The notes under the pieces are model-generated. The model did not search any database. It was given only the letters and a program-made list of their open reading frames with translations, and was not told the DNA's origin. 64,000 nt of DNA, from positions 248,001 to 312,000 of the forward strand of contig CANMFQ010000003.1 of assembly GCA_947497145.1 (NCBI GenBank), given 5' to 3'. This document shows, piece after piece, positions 37,767-47,698 of the stretch. Made by a program: the position numbers and the translations under genes. This DNA is from an uncultured Flavobacteriaceae bacterium. GTDB taxonomy: Bacteria > Bacteroidota > Bacteroidia > Flavobacteriales > Flavobacteriaceae. Every line of letters begins with the position of its first letter. The stretch's first letter is position 1.

Positions 37767-39122
37767 TTACTGGGTAGAATCTTCTTCTCCTAAATAATCT
37801 TGTACAGTTCTAAAGCCAATGTAACTACGTGCTGAATCAGCATATTCGTAATCTCTTGTACTTACCTGTAAAAAGTAAGCCACATCTTTCCACGAGCCAC
37901 CACGTATAACTTTTCGTGCGTTATCAGGATCACCCGCATTTGGGTTCATCGTTGACACATACTCATAAGCACTTGGATCGTAGCTTGAATTCGTCCACTC
38001 AGAAACGTTACCTGCCATATTGTACAGGTTAAAGTCATTGGGTTCGTATGATTTTGCTTCTACAGTATACAAAGCTTGATCGGCAGCATAATCACCACGT
38101 TGCGGTTTAAAGTTTGCCATAAAGCAACCTGTATCACTTATCACATATGGCCCACCCCATGGATACGTACCACCTTCAATACCTCCTCGGGCTGCATACT
38201 CCCACTCTGCTTCAGTTGGCAACCTAAATTTGTTCACAAATTGCTTGTTTCTTGCCTTTTGATCGTCATTCTTAAATTTGGTTCTCCAATGACAGAATGC
38301 TTGCGCTTGCTTCCATGAGACACCTACTACTGGATAATCTCCATACGCATCATGCCAGAAATAATCGTTGTGCATTGGTTCATTGTATGAATACTCAAAA
38401 TCACGAATCCATACCGTTGTATCAGGATAAATATTGAGTTCTTCATGGCGAATAAAATCTTTTCTTCTACCCGTTTTTGAACGAGCAGCAGCTTCAATAT
38501 CCATCCAGCTATATTTGTACTTCAATTTGGTAACATCAATAGTGCGCTGACCATTATACGATTCCTCTTCAGGAATATACAACGAGTCCATTACCTCGGT
38601 ATAGTACTCATCAGGATATTCTGAAGTATCCCAAATTAAATCTTCATCTTTATTTAAGGCTCTTCCTTCGAAGCCGGTTTCTCCCATACCAGCATAGTTA
38701 TCTAACATATACTTGTCATATACCGATGCCTTTGTGGTGTCTGCATCTTTAAATGCAAACTCGCCAATTCCTCCATCATCAGGTCCTAAACCTAACTCAT
38801 CGGCAAGCCTCGCCAATTCAAATCTAGTTATAGAATCTTTTACCCACTCTACGAATTGACGGTATTCGCTGTTCGTGATTTCCGTATCATCCATATAAAA
38901 TGAACGTACGGTTACAGTCTTTGTAGGGGCGTTGAGTACTTTGGCCTGATCTTCTTCTGCCTTACCCATGATAAATGAACCTCTTGGAATGAGTTCCATT
39001 CCATAAGGTTTTTCGGGGTACCATTTTTTGCCTTGCACGCCGACAAGTTCTCCTTTTGATTTTGATCCACAACTTGTGAGAAAAAAAACAAATGCTATAG
39101 ATAACAACAATAGCTTCTTCAT
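37767..39122 (-). CDS. gldK: Gliding motility lipoprotein GldK
   Basis: A 451-residue outer-membrane lipoprotein of the T9SS (PorK homologue). Lipobox FFLTSC with Cys18. The rest is a formylglycine-generating-enzyme-like (SUMF1) fold: MELIPRGSFIMGKAEED, MDDTEITNSEYRQFVEW, VSWKQAQAFCHWR, RLPTEAEWEYAARGG, NVSEWTNSSYDPS and RKVIRGGSWKDVAYFLQVSTRDY. In this family the fold is structural: it forms the periplasmic ring with GldN. It heads the gldK-L-M-N order. A possible promoter element lies at 39214-39221. Confidence 0.97.
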   Translation of the reverse strand: MKKLLLLSIAFVFFLTSCGSKSKGELVGVQGKKWYPEKPYGMELIPRGSFIMGKAEEDQAKVLNAPTKTVTVRSFYMDDTEITNSEYRQFVEWVKDSITRFELARLADELGLGPDDGGIGEFAFKDADTTKASVYDKYMLDNYAGMGETGFEGRALNKDEDLIWDTSEYPDEYYTEVMDSLYIPEEESYNGQRTIDVTKLKYKYSWMDIEAAARSKTGRRKDFIRHEELNIYPDTTVWIRDFEYSYNEPMHNDYFWHDAYGDYPVVGVSWKQAQAFCHWRTKFKNDDQKARNKQFVNKFRLPTEAEWEYAARGGIEGGTYPWGGPYVISDTGCFMANFKPQRGDYAADQALYTVEAKSYEPNDFNLYNMAGNVSEWTNSSYDPSAYEYVSTMNPNAGDPDNARKVIRGGSWKDVAYFLQVSTRDYEYADSARSYIGFRTVQDYLGEEDSTQ

Positions 39123-39213
39123 ACTTTGGGTTAGATTTTCGATTATGGTTATAAACTCTAAATCACATATTTATTCTACACTCTAAAACTACGATTTAAT
39201 CAAATTATTGTAT

Positions 39214-39221
39214 CAAACGTA
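39214..39221 (-). promoter_or_regulatory. Possible -7 promoter element upstream of gldK
   Basis: Minus-strand TACGTTTG matches TAnnTTTG in the 121-base gap between the arginase-like gene and gldK, giving a leader of about 85 bases. No -33 TTG is evident. Confidence 0.35.
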
Positions 39222-39243
39222 TTTATACTGTAAAAAAAAAACA

Positions 39244-40401
39244 TTAATTAAAGCCTTTTTTGTGAGCCTTAAACCACCTTTCAGGAATGTTCTGATCGCA
39301 AGCTTCCAAATAGTCCTTTTCAGTGCAAGGTAATAACGATGCTAAACTCTGTTTAGTATTAGAATCGAACACCGATGGTACCTCAACCCACCATCTTTCG
39401 CTCAAATGACTCTTAAAATAGACCAACTGTCCAATTTCGGTCGGGACAATGTACTTCGTAAAAGCATCAGACTCCTCATACGGCGATTCTTTTATTCTAA
39501 AATTATAGCCTTCTATAAAATACCAAATAATTTGCGCTAACAATTGGTTTGACTGGTTAGCATTTTCCATTTCATACAAGCCAAATACGCTCACATTGTC
39601 ACTCAAACCCGCATAGCGAGCTATGGCGCAAATTTCCCTTCCTGTAAAACCGTTTGGTGAAAAATTATCAGAATACCCCATTTCACTTGCTTTTATGGAG
39701 CGAACATCTAAACTTACCATATGTGCATTTCGCAAAATAGGTTCTGCTATCTTTATATCTGAAATTAAATCTCCTAAGCGATACGAGTCAAAAAACAAGC
39801 GCTCCATCAAATCAATTTCTTCCTGCGCATTGAAATAACTCTGGTATCCGATATTTGAAAAGTTAAATAAATTATTAGGCTTATCGGTGATGATTTTACT
39901 CATATATGAATTTGACGATATCAATTCCTCGTCCATTCCAAAGTCAAACCGACTATCAATAGCCACAAGATTTAACATATTTTTTATTCCATCAAAAGCC
40001 CGATATGCGGGATAGGTAATATCTTGAGTAGCCCCTATTATGATTGGAATGATATTCTTTTTTAGCAGATTTGCAACGGTATCCTTTACCAAAAAATAGG
40101 TGTCGTTCACGGTTTCACCTTCTTCAATATCACCAATATCGGCAATAGGAGAATTCCAATTACCTAGAAGCAATTTGTACAATTCAACACGTATTCCTGA
40201 CACGTCAAGCTTTTCAAATTTCTTCTCAAAAGCATTACGTGATTCTTTCACCCCCAATACAGCAATTGAAACTCCATCCAAATCAGGAAAACCAGCACGT
40301 TGTGTATGTTTTCGTATGTTTTTTCCTAAGGCTTGGGGCGTTAGTAATTCGGTATGTGCCAAAACCCTGTCTTCAACAGGGCTTAAAAAATCGAATGCCA
40401 T
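39244..40401 (-). CDS. Arginase/formimidoylglutamase-fold protein with altered metal site
   Basis: A 385-residue protein of the ureohydrolase fold, the type annotated as formimidoylglutamase beside gldK in many Flavobacteriia. The three manganese motifs are degenerate: the GGxHS motif reads GATQD, DAHxD reads DSRFD, and SxDxDxxDP reads SLDVRSIKA. Both histidine ligands and one aspartate ligand are therefore replaced, so hydrolysis of an amidine or guanidine group is doubtful. The C-terminal part (VPTEIGQLVYFKSHLSERWWVEVPS) is specific to this subfamily. It lies between topA and gldK on the same strand; a structural or regulatory role linked to gliding/T9SS is inference. Confidence 0.8.
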   Translation of the reverse strand: MAFDFLSPVEDRVLAHTELLTPQALGKNIRKHTQRAGFPDLDGVSIAVLGVKESRNAFEKKFEKLDVSGIRVELYKLLLGNWNSPIADIGDIEEGETVNDTYFLVKDTVANLLKKNIIPIIIGATQDITYPAYRAFDGIKNMLNLVAIDSRFDFGMDEELISSNSYMSKIITDKPNNLFNFSNIGYQSYFNAQEEIDLMERLFFDSYRLGDLISDIKIAEPILRNAHMVSLDVRSIKASEMGYSDNFSPNGFTGREICAIARYAGLSDNVSVFGLYEMENANQSNQLLAQIIWYFIEGYNFRIKESPYEESDAFTKYIVPTEIGQLVYFKSHLSERWWVEVPSVFDSNTKQSLASLLPCTEKDYLEACDQNIPERWFKAHKKGFN

Positions 40402-40556
40402 TTATAATATGGTTACTTAAAATATTGATTCAATAGTAAACAGGATAAAAATACATGTTAAACTGGAACTTTGTATTTCTATATTATATTTTTTTTAACT
40501 GTAATATAGGTACCTTTCATTTCTTATCAACTGCCTTACTCACAGTATATAAAAAA

Positions 40557-43073
40557 CTATTTCTTTTTTGCCTTGGGCTTCGCTTTAGGTTTTGCTGCTG
40601 CCTTTTTACGGGTAGCTTTCTTAGGCGTTTTCTTCTCTATCAAGGTTTTAGCCTCCTCTAGCGATATTTTTGTAGCATCAACAGTTTTGGCTACCTCAAC
40701 CTTTATTTTACCTTTAATGATATTGTGCCTACCCCATCTAGCCTTTTCAATACGAATACCTTCTTCTGGCCATTCTTGAATTAACTTATCTATTTCCTTT
40801 TGCTTTTTCACCTCAATAAGCTCCTCTATATCAGCCTGAGATAAATTATCAAAATCGTATTTTTTGTTTACGTTAATAAACATACCATCCCATTTGATAA
40901 AAGGACCAAAACGACCTGTTCCTTTCACCACATCTTTTCCTTCATAGTTGGCAATAGGAGCATCCGCTTTTTGCTTAGCAACTATTAACTCAATAGCCCG
41001 ATCTAATTCAATTTCCATGGCGCTTTCACCTTTATCCATAGAGATAAATTTATCACCAAACTTTACATAAGGCCCAAAACGTCCCACATTAGCCAATACC
41101 TCTTCTCCTTCGTAAACCCCCAATTTTCTTGGCAGTTTAAATAGCTCCATCGCCTCTTCAAAGGTAATAGTACTCAAAGATTGATCAGGCAATAGGCTTG
41201 CAAAAGTGGGTTTTTCTTCATCATCTGCACTACCAATTTGCACCATAGGCCCAAACCTACCTAAACGCACCAAAACAGGCTTTCCTGTTTTTGGATCTTT
41301 ACCTAAGATTCGTTCGCCACTTGCACGGTCTGCATTTGCTTCAACATCGAGTACATTTGGGTGAAAATCTTTATAAAATGCGTTCATTACCTTTTGCCAG
41401 TCCTTTTGACCCTCGGCAATTTCATCAAAATCTTCTTCTACTTTTGCAGTAAAATTATAATCAAGAATAGTTGCAAAATTGCTCACCAAAAAATCATTGA
41501 CTATCATCCCTATATCAGTAGGCACCATTTTACCTTTATCAGAGCCTACGGTTTCAGTAAGATTCTTTTCTTTTAAAACATCGGCCTCCAAAACCAATTG
41601 CACATATTTACGCTCTGTACCTTCAACAGTGCCTTTTTCCACATAACCTCTGTTAAGAATGGTAGAAATTGTTGGCGCATATGTAGACGGTCTACCAATA
41701 CCTAATTCTTCTAATTTTTTCACCAAAGACGCCTCTGTAAAACGATAAGGCGGTCTGGTAAAACGCTCTGTAGCCGTTATAAAAATATTATGCAAGGTAT
41801 CGCGAACATTCATAGCAGGCAACATACCTTCTTGTTCTTCATTAGCATCTTCATCATCTGTACCTTCCATATACACCTTTAAAAAACCATCAAACTTGAT
41901 AACTTCTCCATTAGCTGTAAATGCCTCGGCATGTGTATTGGCTTTTATCTTTACATTGGTGCGTTCTAATTGCGCATCACTCATTTGCGAGGCAATCGTA
42001 CGCTTCCAAATTAACTCATACAATTTAGACTGATCACGTTCTAGTGACGGTGATTGCCGCATCATATCAGTTGGGCGAATAGCTTCGTGCGCTTCTTGAG
42101 CTCCTTTTGATTTTCCTTTAAAATTCCGAACATTACTGTACGCCTCACCATAGTTGGTAATAATAGCATCTTTAGCTGCATTTATTGCCTCGCTTGATAA
42201 GTTTACACTATCAGTTCTCATGTAGGTTATCAAACCTGCCTCATACAAACGCTGAGCTACTTGCATGGTTCTACCTACAGAAAAATATAATTTTCTCGAA
42301 GCTTCTTGCTGTAAGGTAGATGTTGTAAAGGGCGCTGATGGCGATTTTTTTGCTGGTTTTTTATCAAGGCTGCCTACAGTAAAATTCGCTCCTACATTTT
42401 GCTTTAAAAAAGCCTCTGCTTTTTCCTTTGACGAAAAAGTCTTGTTCAATTTAGCAGTAAAAACATTACCATCTACCGTTTTAAATTGTGCCGACACCCT
42501 ATACGAAGCTTCTGGGGTAAAGGCATCAATATCTCTTTCTCGTTCAACAATCAATCGAACAGCTACCGATTGCACACGACCTGCAGAAAGCCCCGGCTTT
42601 ATTTTTTTCCAAAGTACTGGCGATAGTTGGTACCCCACCAATCGATCTAAAACCCTTCTTGCCTGTTGAGCATTAACCAAATTATAGTTTATCTCTCTGG
42701 GGTTTTCTATTGCTTTTTGTATAGCCGATTTGGTAATAGAGTTAAAAACAATACGTTTTGTTTTATTTTTTTCAAGACCCAAAGTTTCAGACAAATGCCA
42801 TGAAATAGCTTCTCCCTCACGGTCTTCATCACTTGCTAACCATATAACATCTGATTTTTTTGCAAGGTCTTTAAGTTTTTTTACTAATGCTTTCTTATCG
42901 GTATCAACAATATATTTGGGTTTGAAATCATTTTCAACATCAACACCCAGTTCTTTTGAGGGTAAATCGGCAATATGCCCAAAACTGGACTCTACCTTAA
43001 AATCTTTCCCTAAAAACTTCTCTATTGTTTTTGCCTTTGCAGGTGACTCTACTATTACTAAATTCTTAGCCAT
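40557..43073 (-). CDS. topA: DNA topoisomerase I
   Basis: An 838-residue type IA topoisomerase that relaxes negative supercoils. TOPRIM domain at the N-terminus with Glu9 in IVESPAKA and the acidic DEDREGE at 82-88; catalytic Tyr284 in LITYMRTDS. The segment after residue 590 carries repeated beta-strand modules reading DPKTGKPVLVRLGRFGPMVQIG, VGRFGPYVKFGDKF and TGRFGPFIKWDGMF, which replace the usual cysteine zinc fingers. It ends in a lysine-rich basic tail. Preceded by a complete promoter (43093-43124). Confidence 0.98.
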   Translation of the reverse strand: MAKNLVIVESPAKAKTIEKFLGKDFKVESSFGHIADLPSKELGVDVENDFKPKYIVDTDKKALVKKLKDLAKKSDVIWLASDEDREGEAISWHLSETLGLEKNKTKRIVFNSITKSAIQKAIENPREINYNLVNAQQARRVLDRLVGYQLSPVLWKKIKPGLSAGRVQSVAVRLIVERERDIDAFTPEASYRVSAQFKTVDGNVFTAKLNKTFSSKEKAEAFLKQNVGANFTVGSLDKKPAKKSPSAPFTTSTLQQEASRKLYFSVGRTMQVAQRLYEAGLITYMRTDSVNLSSEAINAAKDAIITNYGEAYSNVRNFKGKSKGAQEAHEAIRPTDMMRQSPSLERDQSKLYELIWKRTIASQMSDAQLERTNVKIKANTHAEAFTANGEVIKFDGFLKVYMEGTDDEDANEEQEGMLPAMNVRDTLHNIFITATERFTRPPYRFTEASLVKKLEELGIGRPSTYAPTISTILNRGYVEKGTVEGTERKYVQLVLEADVLKEKNLTETVGSDKGKMVPTDIGMIVNDFLVSNFATILDYNFTAKVEEDFDEIAEGQKDWQKVMNAFYKDFHPNVLDVEANADRASGERILGKDPKTGKPVLVRLGRFGPMVQIGSADDEEKPTFASLLPDQSLSTITFEEAMELFKLPRKLGVYEGEEVLANVGRFGPYVKFGDKFISMDKGESAMEIELDRAIELIVAKQKADAPIANYEGKDVVKGTGRFGPFIKWDGMFINVNKKYDFDNLSQADIEELIEVKKQKEIDKLIQEWPEEGIRIEKARWGRHNIIKGKIKVEVAKTVDATKISLEEAKTLIEKKTPKKATRKKAAAKPKAKPKAKKK

Positions 43074-43092
43074 TCATTGATTTTTGGAGACA

Positions 43093-43124
43093 CAAAAGTA
43101 GTTGAATTTTTTAATTTGTAGCAA
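43093..43124 (-). promoter_or_regulatory. topA promoter (complete Bacteroidota type)
   Basis: Minus-strand TTG (43122-43124), exactly 21 bases, then TACTTTTG (43093-43100), matching TTG-N17-23-TAnnTTTG. Transcription would start about 13 bases before the topA ATG. Confidence 0.72.
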
Positions 43125-43142
43125 TACCTTATATGATTACAC

Positions 43143-43170
43143 AAAAAAACACTCCAAAAAAATGAAGTGT
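43143..43170 (-). terminator. Probable terminator of the LVIVD-repeat lipoprotein gene
   Basis: ACACTCC (43149-43155) and GAAGTGT (43164-43170) pair over seven positions with one mismatch; on the minus strand a run of seven T follows. It lies 22 bases after the stop codon and before the topA promoter. Confidence 0.5.
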
Positions 43171-43192
43171 CTTACATCTGTTTGTGAGTTAT

Positions 43193-44491
43193 TTAATTCA
43201 AATCAAATGTACTCAACAAGCGTATTTCGTCATCAAGATACGCATACTGATACAGTACTTTATCTCCAATCATAAGCAACGAATGCGCCAAGGGAATAAC
43301 GTCATAGGTATTAATATCTGTAAAATGATTTAATAATACGAGGTCTTCAACATTAGTCTTATCATACACCTTCAGTCCTGCAGAACCATCACAAATAAAT
43401 AGCTTCTCTTCTTTAACTCCCAAACCAAATGGCTCAGCCATGGGATATGTTTTTGTTAAGCTAGGATTACTTAAGTCAGAAACATCAACAATATACAAGC
43501 CATTTTCTGTTCCTCCACAACCATTGCCGCTACGCAGGGTAACAAAGGCATAATCACCACTAACAACAACAGGATCGCAAGCCTTGCCGTGCCTAAACTC
43601 AGAAACAAAAGTTGGCTTTGCAGGATCAGAAATATCATAAATATACATGCCCTGAGTACCGCCTAAAAATAAAATATCACCTTGATTAAAAATAGTCTCA
43701 ATATTACCATTAGGGTACACTTCATCTAAAACCTCCGGATCATCTAAATTAGAAATATCAAAAATATTAATACTCCAAGGCTCAACAGCGTATAAATAAT
43801 TTTCTACAATTTTAAAGCGCGCAAACGAACCGCCTTGACCCGTAACAGAATTATCAGGTACCGATTCAGCACTATTTGCAAAAGCAATATCATCTGTTTC
43901 ATAAATACCCCCGTATGTTTCATTAAACTCTGATTGCATCATGCGTACTTCTTGCACATCCCAACCAACAATAGCTTCTTCACTTGCATTAAAATTGCTG
44001 TAATCCCAAGCATCAATTTCTTGGTCTATCGCTGGCACATCAAACGCCACAGTACACCAAAACTCTTGATAAATAGCATTTGCTAATCGACTAACTAGGG
44101 TGATGTTATTAATATCTGAGATATCCATAACCACCAAGTCTCCGTAGCTATCAGCAAATAACCGATCATTTTTTATTGAAATATCATGATTACCTTCTAA
44201 TTTAATAAAACCAATATTTCTGGGTGACGCTGGTTGACTGTTATCCAAAATATGAAATCCACGACCAACATCATTTACAAAAATATAATCTTTGTAAGCA
44301 TATATTTTTCCTGATTCAACTATGGGTCTAGCGTCAAAAACTCCAAAAGCTTCTCTTTTAAAATTAACAAGATCGGTTTTTAAAGGCACCGCCACATGAT
44401 AGGTTTGCATAATATCAGGCGCCACTTGCTCATCAAAATCGCAGGACAAACAAGCTATAAACATTGCTAAAAGTATTGCTGTTTTTCTCAT
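43193..44491 (-). CDS. LVIVD-repeat beta-propeller lipoprotein
   Basis: A 432-residue predicted surface or periplasmic lipoprotein (signal with Cys17 in ACLSC). The body consists of repeated beta-propeller blades of the LVIVD type: GRGFHILDNSQPASPRNIG, GDLVVMDISDINNITLVS, WSINIFDISNLDDPEVLD, GMYIYDISDPAKPTFVS, GLYIVDVSDLSNPSLTK and AGLKVYDKTNVEDLVLL. Such proteins are thought to bind ligands or partners; no enzymatic motif is visible. Single gene, between topA and the divergent miaB. Role unknown. Confidence 0.85.
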   Translation of the reverse strand: MRKTAILLAMFIACLSCDFDEQVAPDIMQTYHVAVPLKTDLVNFKREAFGVFDARPIVESGKIYAYKDYIFVNDVGRGFHILDNSQPASPRNIGFIKLEGNHDISIKNDRLFADSYGDLVVMDISDINNITLVSRLANAIYQEFWCTVAFDVPAIDQEIDAWDYSNFNASEEAIVGWDVQEVRMMQSEFNETYGGIYETDDIAFANSAESVPDNSVTGQGGSFARFKIVENYLYAVEPWSINIFDISNLDDPEVLDEVYPNGNIETIFNQGDILFLGGTQGMYIYDISDPAKPTFVSEFRHGKACDPVVVSGDYAFVTLRSGNGCGGTENGLYIVDVSDLSNPSLTKTYPMAEPFGLGVKEEKLFICDGSAGLKVYDKTNVEDLVLLNHFTDINTYDVIPLAHSLLMIGDKVLYQYAYLDDEIRLLSTFDLN

Positions 44492-44686
44492 AAGCCTTGT
44501 AAAATTAACTGTTATACAATGAACAACTTTTAACGCAATAACCCTACTTCTAGTGATTTACATTCAGCTTCAAAATAAACACTCAATTAAACCACGATTA
44601 AAGCAACATATACGTCATCTGTTATAGTACAGATGTGATTAAATCAAATACGTTGCGTCATTTTAGGATAAAATTATACCTGTCAA

Positions 44687-44719
44687 TTTGTCATAAAACT
44701 GCATTTAGCCCTATCTTTG
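44687..44719 (+). promoter_or_regulatory. miaB promoter (complete Bacteroidota type)
   Basis: TTTG at 44687-44690, 21 bases, then TATCTTTG at 44712-44719, a full match to the -33/-7 consensus. The start would fall near 44726, about 25 bases before the miaB ATG. Confidence 0.75.
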
Positions 44720-44750
44720 CTTCCCTTTTTACAGCATATATTGCCTTTAC

Positions 44751-46193
44751 ATGGAAAAAACAATTGACGAATCGATTCAGGGAACACCTTTATCCCAAAC
44801 AACAAAAACAACAAACTCTCGAAAGCTATATCTTGAAAGTTATGGCTGTGCGATGAATTTCTCTGATAGCGAAATTGTTGCCTCTATTTTAGCAAATGAG
44901 GGTTTTAACACCACCCAAAATTTAGAGGATGCAGATTTGGTTTTGGTAAACACCTGCTCCATTCGAGAAAAAGCAGAATTAACGGTTCGCAAGCGTTTAG
45001 AGAAATTTAATGCCATAAAAAAGCATAGACCTCATTTAAAAGTTGGTGTTCTTGGCTGCATGGCCGAGCGCCTGAAAAGCAAACTACTAGAGGAAGAAAA
45101 AATTGTAGATATGGTTGTTGGCCCCGATGCCTACAAAGACCTACCTAACCTTATTCAAGAAGTTGATGCTGGTAGAGATGCGGTAAACGTAGTACTCTCA
45201 AAAGAAGAAACCTATGCAGATATAGCTCCTATCAGACTGCAAACCAATGGAGTGAGCGCTTTGGTTTCTATTACCAGAGGCTGTGACAACATGTGTACCT
45301 TTTGCGTAGTACCTTTTACTCGTGGTCGAGAGCGGAGTCGTAATCCGCAATCTATTTTAGAAGAAGTTGCCAATTTATGGGAGCAAGGATATAAAGAAAT
45401 CACCCTCTTAGGGCAGAATGTAGACAGTTATCTTTGGTATGGCGGTGGATTGAAAAAAGACTTCATAAAAGCCACTGATATGCAAAAAGCAACAGCTGTA
45501 GATTTTTCAAGCCTTTTAGAAATGGTTGCCAAAGCACAGCCTGAAATGCGTATTCGTTTTTCAACCTCGAATCCGCAAGATATGACGCTAGACGTCATTA
45601 AAACCATGGCAAAATATGACAATATCTGTAACCATATACACCTGCCAGTACAGAGTGGAAGCAATCGTATTTTAAAAGAAATGAATCGCTTACACACCAT
45701 AGAAGAGTATTTTGAATTGATTGATAATATTCGCAAAATACTTCCTAATTGTGCCATTTCACAAGATATGATTTCGGGTTTCCCTACAGAAACAGAAGAA
45801 GATCACCAAGCCACATTGGCCGCTTTAGCATACGTGAAGTATGATTTTGGTTATATGTATTTGTATTCTGAACGCCCCGGCACCATGGCAGCAAGGAAGT
45901 TAAAAGACGATGTTCCTATGGCAGTAAAACAGCGGCGTCTTGCAGAAATCATTGCCTTACAACGAGAACACTGCAAGTACAGAACATCGGCACATGTAGG
46001 AAATACCGAAGAAGTACTCATTGAAGGAACATCAAAAAAATCTGATGCGCATTGGATGGGAAGAAATTCACAAAATACCGTTGTAGTTTTTCCTAAAGAG
46101 CAGTATAATGTCGGTGATTTTGTAATGGTAAAAATAAACGAATGTACCTCAGCAACCCTTATTGGCACCGCTGTAGGGTATCGTAAGAAATAA
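44751..46193 (+). CDS. miaB: tRNA-2-methylthio-N6-dimethylallyladenosine synthase MiaB
   Basis: A 480-residue radical-SAM methylthiotransferase that adds the 2-methylthio group to i6A37 of tRNAs. The N-terminal UPF0004 domain holds cluster cysteines Cys33, Cys69 and Cys103; the radical-SAM motif [11 protein letters not shown] gives Cys178, Cys182 and Cys185; a C-terminal TRAM domain begins around residue 410 ([20 protein letters not shown]). Length is slightly above average owing to a 24-residue N-terminal lead. It heads a plus-strand run with the sigma-54 activator 6 bases downstream. Confidence 0.97.
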   Translation: MEKTIDESIQGTPLSQTTKTTNSRKLYLESYGCAMNFSDSEIVASILANEGFNTTQNLEDADLVLVNTCSIREKAELTVRKRLEKFNAIKKHRPHLKVGVLGCMAERLKSKLLEEEKIVDMVVGPDAYKDLPNLIQEVDAGRDAVNVVLSKEETYADIAPIRLQTNGVSALVSITRGCDNMCTFCVVPFTRGRERSRNPQSILEEVANLWEQGYKEITLLGQNVDSYLWYGGGLKKDFIKATDMQKATAVDFSSLLEMVAKAQPEMRIRFSTSNPQDMTLDVIKTMAKYDNICNHIHLPVQSGSNRILKEMNRLHTIEEYFELIDNIRKILPNCAISQDMISGFPTETEEDHQATLAALAYVKYDFGYMYLYSERPGTMAARKLKDDVPMAVKQRRLAEIIALQREHCKYRTSAHVGNTEEVLIEGTSKKSDAHWMGRNSQNTVVVFPKEQYNVGDFVMVKINECTSATLIGTAVGYRKK

Positions 46194-46199
46194 AAAGAT

Positions 46200-47468
46200 A
46201 TGGAAAGTATTCAATCAACAAAACAGCGTTTTGAAATTATTGGCAACGATCCAAAATTGAATCGTGCTATTGAAAAAGCCATACAGGTAGCCCCCACAGA
46301 CATCTCGGTTTTAGTAACTGGTGAAAGTGGCGTTGGAAAAGAGTCTATTCCCAAAATCATTCATTCTCTTTCACACAGAAAGCACGCCAAATATATTGCC
46401 GTCAACTGTGGCGCCATACCCGAAGGCACTATTGACAGTGAGCTTTTTGGGCATGAAAAAGGCGCCTTTACAGGAGCGACCGCTACCAGAAGCGGTTATT
46501 TTGAAGTTGCCGATGGTGGCACCATTTTCTTGGATGAAGTAGGTGAATTACCCCTAACCACACAAGTAAGGTTATTGCGCGTTTTAGAAAATGGTGAATT
46601 TCTAAAAGTAGGTTCCTCTCAGGTGCAAAAAACCGACGTACGTATTGTTGCCGCCACCAACGTTAATATGTTTGAAGCCATAAAAAAGGAAAAATTTCGT
46701 GAAGATCTCTATTATCGTTTAAGCACGGTCGAAATACAAATTCCACCCTTACGAGAGCGAAAAGATGACATTCACTTACTATTCCGCAAATTCGCTTCAG
46801 ATTTTGGTCAGAAATACAAAATGCCCACTATTCGCCTTGAAGATGATGCGGTTCACCTTTTATTAAAATACCGCTGGCCAGGAAACATTAGACAACTCAG
46901 AAACATTGCTGAGCAAATATCTGTACTTGAAGAAAAAAGAAATATTTCTGCTTTCACCTTAAATGGTTATTTACCTAATGCCCATACCTCCAATTTACCT
47001 GCTGTAGTAGAAGGTGATAAAAAAGAAGGTGATTTCAGTAATGAAAGAGAGATACTATACAAGGTTCTTTTTGACATGAAGGGAGATTTAAACGATTTAA
47101 AAAAACTTACCTTAGAGCTACTTAAAAATAATGACACTGAAAAAGTACAAGAAGAAAATGAAAATTTGATTCGAAAAATATACGGCTCTAACGGTGAGCA
47201 AATTGAAGAGGAAGAAACAAGCTCAACAGAAGTACTACAACTACCAGAAACTCATATTGAGCCTATAGTTCGTCCTCCTATTCAGGAAGACAAATATCAT
47301 TTTGCCGAAGAAATTGAAGAAGAAGAAACTTTATCTTTACAAGACAAAGAAATAGAACTCATAAAAAAATCATTAGAAAGAAACCATGGCAAAAGAAAAG
47401 CCGCAGCATCAGAACTAGGTATTTCTGAGCGCACTTTATACCGAAAAATTAAACAATACGATTTGTAA
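46200..47468 (+). CDS. Sigma-54-dependent transcriptional activator without receiver domain
   Basis: A 422-residue bacterial enhancer-binding protein. AAA+ domain about residues 11-240: Walker A GESGVGKE, sigma-54 contact loop ELFGHEKGAFTGA, Walker B GGTIFLDEVGEL, arginine-finger region FREDLYYRLSTVEIQIPPLRERKDDI. The C-terminus is a Fis-type helix-turn-helix (NHGKRKAAASELGISERTLYRKIKQY). There is no N-terminal receiver or sensor domain, only about 10 residues; instead an acidic, low-complexity linker of about 120 residues (EEEETSSTEV, EEIEEEETLSLQ) separates AAA+ and DNA-binding parts. It lies 6 bases after miaB and before lptE and secG. Confidence 0.93.
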   Translation: MESIQSTKQRFEIIGNDPKLNRAIEKAIQVAPTDISVLVTGESGVGKESIPKIIHSLSHRKHAKYIAVNCGAIPEGTIDSELFGHEKGAFTGATATRSGYFEVADGGTIFLDEVGELPLTTQVRLLRVLENGEFLKVGSSQVQKTDVRIVAATNVNMFEAIKKEKFREDLYYRLSTVEIQIPPLRERKDDIHLLFRKFASDFGQKYKMPTIRLEDDAVHLLLKYRWPGNIRQLRNIAEQISVLEEKRNISAFTLNGYLPNAHTSNLPAVVEGDKKEGDFSNEREILYKVLFDMKGDLNDLKKLTLELLKNNDTEKVQEENENLIRKIYGSNGEQIEEEETSSTEVLQLPETHIEPIVRPPIQEDKYHFAEEIEEEETLSLQDKEIELIKKSLERNHGKRKAAASELGISERTLYRKIKQYDL

Positions 47469-47698
47469 AGACCCTAAGAAACAGTTAGCATTGTTTTTTT
47501 TTACTAAACTATTGTTAAGCGTAGCCAAATACTTGTTCTTTTCGCATTATTGACTTTACTTTAAACCCGTTTTATGCATTACAACTCCGTTATCAAACTT
47601 AAACGCCAAATAAAATAAAGCGTTTTATTTTGATGTGATTTTAAGTCGTAATAGATTTACTAGCGCATAAACGGGGTAAAACCTAAAATACTATTCTC

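Noticed and set aside
37767-39122. GldK as a formylglycine-generating enzyme that matures the two sulfatases
   Set aside because: The fold is related, but the lipobox, length and gldLMN neighbours mark it as the structural T9SS lipoprotein.
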